Position numbers and translations under genes: made by a program. A stretch of 64,000 nucleotides of DNA from assembly GCA_910586975.1 (NCBI GenBank), contig CAJUKX010000002.1:1-64000 (forward strand), written 5' to 3'. Below the pieces are notes generated by a model. The model did no database searches. It had not been told where the DNA came from and worked only from the letters and a program-made list of their open reading frames with translations. Below, one piece after another: positions 43,149 through 50,766 of this stretch; positions within the stretch are counted from its first letter, which is position 1; every line of letters starts with the position of its first letter. This DNA is from an uncultured Muribaculaceae bacterium. GTDB taxonomy: Bacteria > Bacteroidota > Bacteroidia > Bacteroidales > Muribaculaceae.

Positions 43149-44498
43149 TTAGTTTTCTATACGTAGCTGTATGCCGTTGAGCTTGCGGTAGAGGTCGAGG
43201 GCATATACATCGGTCATCGCGCTCACGTGGTCGAGCACGGCCTGTATGCGGCCAAACAGAGTGGGCGCGTGTATGTCGTACTGGTCGGGAAACTTGGCCA
43301 GCAGCAGCTTTGAATAGTTGAGGTCGGGTTCGAGCACCGCGCCTATGAGCTTTTCGAGCAGGAAGGTGATGATGCGGTTACCGGCAAGCTCAATGTCCAC
43401 AACATCGCCGGCGCAGTATATCTTTTCCCACGACAAGCTGTTGCAGCGGGCGTATGCGCTGCGTTCGAGCTCGGGAATATGTTCGAGCAGAGAGCCCTTG
43501 AACGTGCCTTCGAGAATCTCGTCCTCATGGCTCAGGAAAGCCTCGGCGCACCGCCTTACCAGCGCACCCACCACACACGAGCGCAGGTAGGCAATCTTCT
43601 CATTGGGGTCTGAAACGGTTGCCATCACCTCCTCCATACGCTCTCGGCGGTCGGCGGTGAAGAAGCTCAAAAAGGCATCTATTACCTGCTGAGTGGAAAG
43701 AATCTTGAGTTTGTGGGCATCCTCTATATCCATCACCTCATAGCAGATGTCGTCGGCAGCCTCGACTATGTAGACCAACGGGTGGCGGGCATAGCGCACC
43801 TCGCCTGCGGAACCGGGATTGGAAATCATGCCCAGCTCGGCGGCAACTTTAAGAAAATCGGGCAGCTCGGTGCTGAAAAATCCAAATTTGTTTTTGGTAG
43901 CCAGACGGCTTTCAAAGGGATATTTCACTATCGATGCCAACATTGAATAGGTCATGGCAAAGCCGCCCTTGCGCCTCCCCTTGAACTGATGGGTGAGCAC
44001 ACGGAAGGCGTTGGCATTCCCCTCAAAGTGTATGAGGTCGTTCCACTGACTTTCGGTGAGCCGTGACTGCAATACGCGCCCGGCGCCTTCGCTGAAGAAA
44101 GTGGAGATGGCCTTCTCGCCCGAATGTCCGAAGGGAGGATTGCCAAGGTCGTGGGCCAGGCATGCCGCGGCCGTTATGTCGCCTATGTGGTTGAAGCAGT
44201 CCACCCACTCGGCGCCGGCATAGCGGTTGCGTAGGCCGGTGGCTATTTCATCGGCCATTGACTTGCCCACGCAAGCCACCTCCATTGAGTGTGTGAGGCG
44301 GTTGTGCACGAAGATACTGCCGGGGAGGGGGAATACCTGGGTCTTGTTTTGCAGACGGCGGAAAGGAGATGAGAACACAAGGCGGTCGTAGTCGCGGCGG
44401 AAGTCGGTGCGCACGCCGTTCTTGTGCGGGTCATGGTAATCTTCGAGGCCGAATCGTTTGTCGCTTATCAGGCGCGGCCAGTGCATTTTGTTTGTCAT
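43149..44498 (-). CDS. dgt: Deoxyguanosinetriphosphate triphosphohydrolase-like protein
   Basis: A 449-residue HD-domain phosphohydrolase with RRLQNKTQVFP at the substrate pocket, the HNRLTHSMEVA metal-ligand His and the CLAHDLGNPPFGHSGE HD motif. Dgt converts dNTPs to deoxynucleosides and triphosphate, adjusting dNTP pools or limiting phages. The longer Bacteroidetes version matches this length. It is separated from the PpiD-like gene by a terminator. Confidence 0.92.
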   Translation of the reverse strand: MTNKMHWPRLISDKRFGLEDYHDPHKNGVRTDFRRDYDRLVFSSPFRRLQNKTQVFPLPGSIFVHNRLTHSMEVACVGKSMADEIATGLRNRYAGAEWVDCFNHIGDITAAACLAHDLGNPPFGHSGEKAISTFFSEGAGRVLQSRLTESQWNDLIHFEGNANAFRVLTHQFKGRRKGGFAMTYSMLASIVKYPFESRLATKNKFGFFSTELPDFLKVAAELGMISNPGSAGEVRYARHPLVYIVEAADDICYEVMDIEDAHKLKILSTQQVIDAFLSFFTADRRERMEEVMATVSDPNEKIAYLRSCVVGALVRRCAEAFLSHEDEILEGTFKGSLLEHIPELERSAYARCNSLSWEKIYCAGDVVDIELAGNRIITFLLEKLIGAVLEPDLNYSKLLLAKFPDQYDIHAPTLFGRIQAVLDHVSAMTDVYALDLYRKLNGIQLRIEN

Positions 44499-44501
44499 GG
44501 T

Positions 44502-44540
44502 AAAAAAAGATGGGCCGCAGAAATTGATTTTCTCCGGCCC
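44502..44540 (-). terminator. Intrinsic terminator after the PpiD-like gene
   Basis: On the minus strand a GGGCCG...CGGCCC stem extended by AGAAA/TTTCT (44512-44540) is followed by TTTTTTT (44508-44502). Confidence 0.8.
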
Positions 44541-44577
44541 ACCCCATTATGTTATGGCTTATTGAATTGCTTGATGA

Positions 44578-46695
44578 TTATTCACCTACGCCCTGGATGA
44601 AGTTGAGGCTGTTGTTCTCAATCTTTTCGTCGCCGAGCAGGAGGGTGAAGCGTTCAACGTCCTGCATGGGACGCACGCCGCCTATACCGAGCAGACGGTT
44701 GAACTGGTTGGCGTATTCGCCGAAGGTGTATTCGCGGTTGTCCTTTTCGTCGCCGGTCACTACAAATACCACTACGGCATTGTTGCCTTCAACGGGACCA
44801 ACTACGGCACCCTGCTTGGCAGCTGCCACAGCACCCTGAAGAGTGCTTTCGCCGAAGCCGAGGTTGGCAAGCATGGGCGAGTTGAACATAGCGTCGCCTG
44901 TCTGCACTTCAACGCCCATGAGCTTGGCATAGCCGGCTACGTCGCTTGCTTTGCCTTTGTACTGGCTGATGAGCTGCTGAGCCTTCTTGTTGCGCATGGC
45001 TTTCTGCTTCACGGCATCGGCGATAAGCTCGCTGTCGTAGGGCAGATAGTCACCGTCATATACGCCCTTGAGGGCTACGGTGAGCATGTAGGTCTGCTTG
45101 TTGTCCTGGTATACGGGCATCACCTGACCCTTCTTGGCGTTCATGATCCACTTGAGCACCGAGCGGGTGTCGGCGAGGTTGGCCAGACGCGATGAAGAGG
45201 CTGATACGGGAGCTGAGAGCAGATTGTAACCGGCTTCTGAAGCGTTCTTTGCAAAGTCGGCAGCCGATGAGTTGTTGCTCACGAATGTATTGAGGTCGCT
45301 TGAGAGCTTGTCGAGGGTAGCCTGAGAGGGGTCGATTGTGTAGTCGATCGAAGCAAGCTCGTACAGGTTGACGGGAGCGTGGCGACGGTTGATGCGGTAG
45401 ATGGTGGGAGTGGGGTTGCCCTGGATTGAGTCAGAGAAGATGAATGTGTCGCCAACGGGGTTGTTGGTGAGGGCATCCTTGAGGGCCTGGGGTATGCCGG
45501 GAGCGGTGAGCGAAGCCCAGATGCTGTCCTGACCCATTACGGTCTGGTTGTCGATGAGTTCGGCGTATGTCTTGCCGGCCTTGAGCTGGGCAAGGAGCGA
45601 GTCGGCCGAAGCACCGTCGGCGCGGGCCATCATAGAGATGTTGATAGAGTCGATTTCGAGCGACTTGCCCAGGAGCTTGACGATATTGAAGCGGTCGCCT
45701 ACGTTGTTGAGCAGAACCACGTCGCCGATAGCGGCTGTGTCGACAAATTGCTTGAAACGGGTGTCGGAAATCTGGTCGCGTGTGGCAGAACCGTTGTTAA
45801 CCACAAACTTCGAGTTTGCAGCTACAGAAGCGGTGCCTTCTTCGGCGCGGAGAGCCATGATGGCGTCTTCAACTTCTTTCTGGCCGGCAACGCGGTCTTC
45901 CTGTGAGGGTTCGATTGAAACCATGATGTAGTCAACCGAGCGCAGGGGCTCGTTGATGCGATACATGGCTTTGTCTTCGTTATAAGCAGCGCGCAGATCG
46001 TCGTCAGAGAGCTTGATCTGGTCGTCGGGAATCGAAGAGTAATCCTTGGCTGCATAGCTTATATGGCGGGTTGTGGCCACATTATTATATGTGCTCTGCG
46101 CATCGAGTTCGTTGGCGGTGAAAAGACCCGACATCAGACGGTCGAACTTTTCGGCCAGGAGCGCAGCTTCAACACCCTGTTCGAGGCTTGCCCAGTACTG
46201 CTTGAGCTGAGCGCCGGCTTCGGGGGGAAGGCCATACTTCTGAGGATTCATCATGGCATCGTACACAGCCTGACCCGAGGGAGCGGGCAGACCGAGCTGC
46301 TGCGACATGGTGTAGATAAACTGCTGGGCTGCGGGATGGGGAGTCTCGCCGGTGAGAGCCTGGGTAAGCTCCTTGTCGGTAACTACGATACCAAGGGCTT
46401 CGTATTCGTTCTTCTGCATCTTCTCAAGAAGCATCTGCTGGAGCACCTGCTGCGAGAGCATGTCGTTGTCGGGAGACTGCTGCTGGTTGCGCGAATTCTC
46501 TGTGACAGCGTTCAGACGAGCCTGATAGTCGTGATAATCTACTTTTGCCTTACCGGCCTGTGCCACGGTTGTGCCGCCGCCAAAGTAGGTGCGTCCCGAA
46601 GTGAGGAAGTCACCGAGAATGAAGGCGAGCAATGCCACGATGATAATGACAAAAAGCAATACCGACTTGTTACGGATTTTTTCGAGTGTTGCCAT
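44578..46695 (-). CDS. PpiD/SurA-type periplasmic peptidyl-prolyl isomerase
   Basis: A 705-residue protein with one N-terminal membrane helix (about 13-30), a SurA_N-like chaperone region (about 30-180), a central parvulin-like segment (about 240-440) and a second foldase-like region near the C-terminus. This matches the Bacteroidetes PpiD-like foldases that help outer-membrane protein folding. The parvulin core is divergent, so activity may be mostly chaperone. A promoter is at 46762-46769 and a terminator follows at 44502. Confidence 0.85.
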   Translation of the reverse strand: MATLEKIRNKSVLLFVIIIVALLAFILGDFLTSGRTYFGGGTTVAQAGKAKVDYHDYQARLNAVTENSRNQQQSPDNDMLSQQVLQQMLLEKMQKNEYEALGIVVTDKELTQALTGETPHPAAQQFIYTMSQQLGLPAPSGQAVYDAMMNPQKYGLPPEAGAQLKQYWASLEQGVEAALLAEKFDRLMSGLFTANELDAQSTYNNVATTRHISYAAKDYSSIPDDQIKLSDDDLRAAYNEDKAMYRINEPLRSVDYIMVSIEPSQEDRVAGQKEVEDAIMALRAEEGTASVAANSKFVVNNGSATRDQISDTRFKQFVDTAAIGDVVLLNNVGDRFNIVKLLGKSLEIDSINISMMARADGASADSLLAQLKAGKTYAELIDNQTVMGQDSIWASLTAPGIPQALKDALTNNPVGDTFIFSDSIQGNPTPTIYRINRRHAPVNLYELASIDYTIDPSQATLDKLSSDLNTFVSNNSSAADFAKNASEAGYNLLSAPVSASSSRLANLADTRSVLKWIMNAKKGQVMPVYQDNKQTYMLTVALKGVYDGDYLPYDSELIADAVKQKAMRNKKAQQLISQYKGKASDVAGYAKLMGVEVQTGDAMFNSPMLANLGFGESTLQGAVAAAKQGAVVGPVEGNNAVVVFVVTGDEKDNREYTFGEYANQFNRLLGIGGVRPMQDVERFTLLLGDEKIENNSLNFIQGVGE

Positions 46696-46761
46696 TTAAT
46701 TATTTAGCGTTTATTGATTATTTTTTCCTATGATTGGTGTCGTTGATTGGCAATAAGCGCA

Positions 46762-46769
46762 CAAAGATA
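46762..46769 (-). promoter_or_regulatory. Promoter -7 box of the PpiD-like gene (TATCTTTG)
   Basis: A minus-strand TAnnTTTG box, 66 bp before the ATG. The -33 element is unclear. Confidence 0.5.
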
Positions 46770-46812
46770 CAATTTTTTTCGGGTAAAACCACAACTTTAA
46801 TAGTGAAAAATG

Positions 46813-46836
46813 GAAAAACGCCCGAATTTCGGGCAT
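46813..46836 (-). terminator. Intrinsic terminator after metK
   Basis: GCCCGAATTTCGGGC (46820-46834) is a near-perfect palindrome with A-runs on its left and T-runs on its right, so it can terminate on either strand. It stops the metK transcript before the PpiD-like promoter. Confidence 0.8.
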
Positions 46837-46861
46837 TTTTCCATATCTCAGATAAGATTTT

Positions 46862-48145
46862 TCAGAGTTTGAAGGCTTCCTTCACCTTGTCTACCATGTC
46901 GAGCTTCTCCCAGGTGAAGAGTTCCACGGTCATGCTGCGGGGCTCTTCGCCAAAGGCCTGGAATGTCTTGGTGACGGTGCGGGGCGTGCGACCCATGTGG
47001 CCGTACGAGGCGGTCTCGCGATAGATGGGATTGCGCAGTTTGAGACGGCTCTCGATTGACGCCGGACGCATGTCGAACAGTTCCGACACCTTATGCGATA
47101 TCTCGGCATCGCTCATGCCTACGTGGGCTGTGCCGTAGGTATTTACGTTCAGGCTCACGGGTTGTGCCACACCTATGGCGTAGGCCACCTGCACCAGGGC
47201 GCGGTCGGCAACGCCGGCGGCCACGAGGTTCTTGGCTATATGGCGGGCGGCGTATGCTGCCGAGCGGTCTACCTTTGAGGGGTCTTTGCCCGAGAATGCG
47301 CCACCGCCGTGTGCGCCGTGGCCACCGTAGGTGTCAACGATAATCTTGCGTCCGGTAAGACCGGTGTCGCCGTTGGGGCCGCCTACCACAAACTTGCCGG
47401 TGGGGTTCACCAGCAGGCGTGTCTCGGAGGTGATGAGATGGCGCAGATGCTCGGGCAGATTGGCCAGAGTGCGGGGCAGCAGCACGTCGCGCACATCGCG
47501 GGCTATGATGTCGTGCATGCGGGTGTCGGCCTCGGCCTGCGTGGTGTTCTCGTCGGGCTTGATGAATTCATCGTGCTGGGTCGAGATCACTATGGTGTCA
47601 ACCTTCACGGGGTTGCCGTTTTCGTCGTATTCCACTGTTACCTGGCTCTTTGAGTCGGGGCGCAGATAGGTCATGTCCACGCCCTCGCGGCGTATCACCG
47701 CCAGCTCCATAAGCAGCGCGTGGCTCATGGCGAGTGTGAGAGGTATGTAGAGGGGAGTCTCGTTGGTGGCATAGCCAAACATCATGCCCTGGTCGCCGGC
47801 ACCCTGGTCCCGGGGATCCTCGCGGTCTACACCGCGGTTGATGTCCTGGCTCTGCTCGTGCACGGCCAGCAGCACGCCGCACGAAGCGCCGTCAAAGCCC
47901 AGGTCCGAGCGGTCGTAGCCTATCTCGCAGGCCACGTTGCGGGCCACATTCATGATATCGACGTATGCCTCTGAACGGATTTCGCCGGCCACGATAATCT
48001 GGCCGGTGGTCACCATAGTCTCGCAAGCCACCTTCGACGATGGGTCGCGGGCAAGAAATTCGTCGAGAACTGCGTCTGAAATTTGGTCGGCCACCTTATC
48101 GGGATGGCCTTCTGATACTGATTCGGAAGTAAATAGATAGTTCAT
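46862..48145 (-). CDS. metK: S-adenosylmethionine synthase
   Basis: MetK makes SAM from methionine and ATP. The 427-residue product begins MNYLFTSESVSEGHPDK and shows the GAGDQGMMFGYA and GGAFSGKDPSKVDRS motifs of the ATP and metal sites. A 35-residue longer reading was rejected because the family starts at MNYLFTS and the upstream part is the structured leader. The 172-nt leader can form a pseudoknot and terminator (48146-48317). The divergent AT-rich island starts 269 bp away. Confidence 0.97.
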   Translation of the reverse strand: MNYLFTSESVSEGHPDKVADQISDAVLDEFLARDPSSKVACETMVTTGQIIVAGEIRSEAYVDIMNVARNVACEIGYDRSDLGFDGASCGVLLAVHEQSQDINRGVDREDPRDQGAGDQGMMFGYATNETPLYIPLTLAMSHALLMELAVIRREGVDMTYLRPDSKSQVTVEYDENGNPVKVDTIVISTQHDEFIKPDENTTQAEADTRMHDIIARDVRDVLLPRTLANLPEHLRHLITSETRLLVNPTGKFVVGGPNGDTGLTGRKIIVDTYGGHGAHGGGAFSGKDPSKVDRSAAYAARHIAKNLVAAGVADRALVQVAYAIGVAQPVSLNVNTYGTAHVGMSDAEISHKVSELFDMRPASIESRLKLRNPIYRETASYGHMGRTPRTVTKTFQAFGEEPRSMTVELFTWEKLDMVDKVKEAFKL

Positions 48146-48317
48146 AGCCAAAAAAATAACAATTGGTTGATAAATAAAAAAGCCGCGATGCTCACACATC
48201 GGAGCACAGCGGGCGATTTGGCTATCGCGCCGGGCACAACGCCGCGACACGTTGCAATTTTAGCATTTTTTTGAGTGGTTGCAAGCAGCCAAATCTGTCC
48301 ACATTAGATTTCGGCTG
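48146..48317 (-). promoter_or_regulatory. Structured metK leader, candidate SAM-responsive riboswitch
   Basis: On the minus strand, near the predicted RNA 5' end, CAGCCGAAATCT (48316-48305) pairs with AGATTTGGCTG (48296-48286), 11 pairs, with a loop containing GTGG that can pair with CCAC just downstream (48279-48276), an H-type pseudoknot. A TTGCAA/TTGCAA stem follows. Near the gene, CGATG and CATCG form a hairpin followed by CGGC and TTTTTT (about 48181-48176), a terminator ahead of the ATG. The layout (aptamer-like pseudoknot, then terminator, before metK) fits a SAM riboswitch, and the pseudoknot with a following GCTAAAA recalls SAM-II in general shape. I could not match a named class with confidence. 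Confidence 0.55.
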
Positions 48318-48349
48318 CAAAGTTACGCACAATTTTTCAGCATTGCAAG
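48318..48349 (-). promoter_or_regulatory. metK promoter
   Basis: On the minus strand CTTG (48349-48346), a 20-nt spacer and TAACTTTG (48325-48318). It is back-to-back with the plus-strand promoter starting at 48350. Confidence 0.72.
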
Positions 48350-48387
48350 TTTTTATTTGTCAATTCGGCTTAAAATCATTAACTTTG
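48350..48387 (+). repeat. 38-bp direct repeat carrying a full promoter (left copy)
   Basis: Identical to 50633-50670. It contains TTTG (48356-48359), a 20-nt spacer and TAACTTTG (48380-48387), a perfect promoter for the gene at 48415. Weaker similarity continues about 30 bp to the left in both copies (AGTTAC near 48321 and 50606). Confidence 0.9.
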
Positions 48388-48414
48388 TTCGTCAGTAAAA
48401 TTCAAATTGTATCT

Positions 48415-48894
48415 ATGAGATTTAATAGACTTATTGCACTGATGGCAGGAATCTTATTCCCGCTATTAGCTTATTCTCAAGAATCATCACAAGGCTTTAC
48501 TCTTTACCTGAAAGACAATTCCACAATAACATTCATGTTTTCCGACTCTCCCAATATAGAGATAGGCTTTGACGAAGTAATGTTCAGTTGCGGTGATTTT
48601 CAAGCCATGTATAAAATGAATGAAATTGACAGACTTGATTTTAAACAAGTTGCAGGAATCAAGTCGGAAATTTCAACTGAAGATATAGTTATTGAAGTTG
48701 CCGACAACGCTCTAAAGATATCAGGGATTGATAAAAACAGTAATATAGCTGTTTACAATTTGGCCGGAGTAAGGATGTCATGTAACATTGAATCTTCGAG
48801 AGATATCATTGTTGTAGATTATTCGAATTTGCAAGCCGGAATATACATCGTGTCAATTAACCAATCAAAATCCATAAAAATAGTCAAGCCATGA
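48415..48894 (+). CDS. Small exported protein with T9SS-like C-terminal tail
   Basis: A 159-residue protein with a signal peptide (about 1-21, ending AYS-Q), an N-terminal part (FTLYLKDNSTITFMFSDSPNIEIG, then EIDRLDFKQV) that resembles the leader region of Bacteroidales FISUMP-type surface proteins, and a type A sorting-like tail (IAVYNLAGVRMSC ... GIYIVSINQSKSIKIVK). The upstream frame extends to 48271, but the promoter lies inside it. The gene is AT-rich, like its partner, which it overlaps by 4 bp. Confidence 0.78.
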   Translation: MRFNRLIALMAGILFPLLAYSQESSQGFTLYLKDNSTITFMFSDSPNIEIGFDEVMFSCGDFQAMYKMNEIDRLDFKQVAGIKSEISTEDIVIEVADNALKISGIDKNSNIAVYNLAGVRMSCNIESSRDIIVVDYSNLQAGIYIVSINQSKSIKIVKP

Positions 48895-50465
48895 AAAAGG
48901 GTCTGCTATGTATCATCACAATGCTCTTGTCAATGACAATGACAATGGCACATGCGGATAACTACATCAAAATTCGCAAAACGTCAGACGAAATAATTTC
49001 GCTTTCTGCATCCGACATCAGCCAGATATACTTTGGCGAAGAAAGATACACTGACAATGAACTCGTGCCTACCGAGGGGGAAATAATCGACCTCGGCCTG
49101 AGTGTTAAATGGCGTTCATCTAATGTAGGTGCAAACTCACCCGAGGAATATGGTGCATACTTCAGTTGGAGTGAAACAGTTGAGAAGGATTTTTATGCTG
49201 ACGGCATAAACGTTGCTCCTTTTAAAACAATTCAGTACACAAGAAATTATGATGCAGCAAGAGCTAATCTTGACAAGAATTGGAGAATGCCTTCACCAAA
49301 AGAATTCGAAGAATTGGCAACGAAATGCGAGTGGATATGGGGAACTAACAAAGGTGTTCCCGGATATTTGGTGAAGGGAGTCAACGGCAACAGCATATTC
49401 TTGCCTGTAGGTGGTTACAAACAGCAGTCTGATAATAATGAAGAAAAAACGGCCGGATGCTACTGGACATCTGCCAAGGATGACGCATTTGTCAATAAAT
49501 ACAATGGAAATGCAATATCCTTTAAATTTGACAATACACGTAAACAGATAGCAGCAAGAGAAGCCTATATTGGCATGAATGTTAGACCTGTTTACTATGG
49601 CTTAAATAGTGATTACCAATATAATTTGGTATCAATAACAGATATAACTTCTGCAAGTTTCAATATCATAATGGATTATAAAAATCCACATAATTATATG
49701 TTTGCCAAAGTAGGAGCTGTTGTTAAAGAGTCAGGCATTTCTGATGAAGGCGAAAAGATATATTTATCTGATTTTGCTTACTGTGATGATATTTTCAAAA
49801 TAAGAGTTAACGAATTGAACCCCGGAAAAAAATATGAAATCAGCGCTTGGGGTGTCATAGAAGATGGCATGTTTGCTTACCAAACTGTCAGTCCGGTAAT
49901 ATCCGTCACCACAAAAGCTCTTGATTTGGAGGATATCTCAACTGTAGACTTGGGTTTGAGCGTCCTTTGGTCATCTTGTAATTTAGGGGCTTATGCTCCT
50001 GATGATAAAGGCGACTATTTCGCTTGGGGTGAAGTAGTTCCTAATAAAGATAGATATGATATTGATAATTGGGCTTTTGCCGCTGGCAACTATCATGATA
50101 TAACAAGCACCGAGTATGATGCCGCTCACGTTACTCTTGGCGATGGTTGGCGAATACCAACCGAAACAGAAGTTCGTGAACTGATTGCAAAGTGTAAGTG
50201 GGAGAAAGTATTCAATAAGGGTACCTTAGGCTATAAAATTACCGGTCCAAACGGTAATTCAATATTCTTACCGGCTGCCGGATACAGAAGCCTGGACAAG
50301 CTGATTGATTATGCCGATATAGGAGAATATTGGATTTCCACTGTAAGGGCTAATGACAGCAAACAGCAAAGTTTGTATTTCTATATACCCGAAGATTATA
50401 AAACAGTATCTATTGGATCGTCTCATGCAATCGGAGCGAATATCAGACCTGTAAAATCTCGATGA
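48891..50465 (+). CDS. FISUMP-domain secreted protein with two copies and a linker domain
   Basis: A 524-residue protein with a signal peptide (about 1-22) and two FISUMP (Fibrobacter major paralogous) domains: IDLGLSVKWRSSNVGA (from about 65) and VDLGLSVLWSSCNLGA (from about 350). Each runs through a WRMPS/WRIPT motif, a GNSIFLP strand and a closing N(V/I)RPV. A Fn3-like domain lies between (about 243-345). FISUMP proteins are lectin-like surface proteins of unknown ligand. AT-rich; co-transcribed with the preceding gene. No sorting tail is obvious, so it may be exported differently. Confidence 0.8.
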   Translation: MKKGLLCIITMLLSMTMTMAHADNYIKIRKTSDEIISLSASDISQIYFGEERYTDNELVPTEGEIIDLGLSVKWRSSNVGANSPEEYGAYFSWSETVEKDFYADGINVAPFKTIQYTRNYDAARANLDKNWRMPSPKEFEELATKCEWIWGTNKGVPGYLVKGVNGNSIFLPVGGYKQQSDNNEEKTAGCYWTSAKDDAFVNKYNGNAISFKFDNTRKQIAAREAYIGMNVRPVYYGLNSDYQYNLVSITDITSASFNIIMDYKNPHNYMFAKVGAVVKESGISDEGEKIYLSDFAYCDDIFKIRVNELNPGKKYEISAWGVIEDGMFAYQTVSPVISVTTKALDLEDISTVDLGLSVLWSSCNLGAYAPDDKGDYFAWGEVVPNKDRYDIDNWAFAAGNYHDITSTEYDAAHVTLGDGWRIPTETEVRELIAKCKWEKVFNKGTLGYKITGPNGNSIFLPAAGYRSLDKLIDYADIGEYWISTVRANDSKQQSLYFYIPEDYKTVSIGSSHAIGANIRPVKSR

Positions 50466-50522
50466 GATAGTACCGTTTATAAAGCCACTATGTGGTTTTA
50501 TATTTGTGGATATCAACTATTT

Positions 50523-50614
50523 GTTGTAACTTCTTGACTTTGCCGCTTTTAAAGGCTATAATCCTATTTATCAGGCTATAACACTTAAAAGCGGTAAAGT
50601 CAAGAAGTTACAAC
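50523..50614. repeat. Long inverted repeat downstream of the FISUMP gene
   Basis: Arms of 30 bp (50523-50552 and 50585-50614) match with a single mismatch around a 32-bp loop that itself contains AGGCTATAA twice (direct). It has no T-run and lies 18 bp before the promoter repeat. It could terminate the island transcript as a strong hairpin, or be a recombination or transposition remnant. Confidence 0.8.
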
Positions 50615-50632
50615 TATTTTTTAGCACAGTGA

Positions 50633-50670
50633 TTTTTATTTGTCAATTCGGCTTAAAATCATTAACTTTG
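50633..50670 (+). repeat. 38-bp direct repeat carrying a full promoter (right copy), upstream of lysS
   Basis: Identical to 48350-48387: TTTG (50639-50642), 20 nt, TAACTTTG (50663-50670). It would drive lysS with a leader of about 90 nt. Confidence 0.9.
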
Positions 50671-50733
50671 CGTGGATATTTTCGTTTAAGCCCAACGGGT
50701 TACCGAAAAGGTTCAATTACAACTGATTTAAAA

Positions 50734-50741
50734 TAGTTTTG
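50734..50741 (+). promoter_or_regulatory. Possible second lysS promoter box (TAGTTTTG)
   Basis: It matches TAnnTTTG, 25 bp before the lysS ATG. No good -33 element; it could be the original lysS promoter before the duplication upstream. Confidence 0.4.
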
Positions 50742-50766
50742 CATAAAAAATAGTTTCTTACAATAT

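Noticed and set aside
48146..48317. Assignment of the metK leader to the SAM-I riboswitch
   Set aside because: The SAM-I core with its kink-turn and CTTATCAAGAG-type start is not present; only a general pseudoknot and terminator are.
48271..48414. 48-residue extension of the small T9SS-tail protein
   Set aside because: The extension runs through two divergent promoters; the signal peptide begins at the ATG at 48415.
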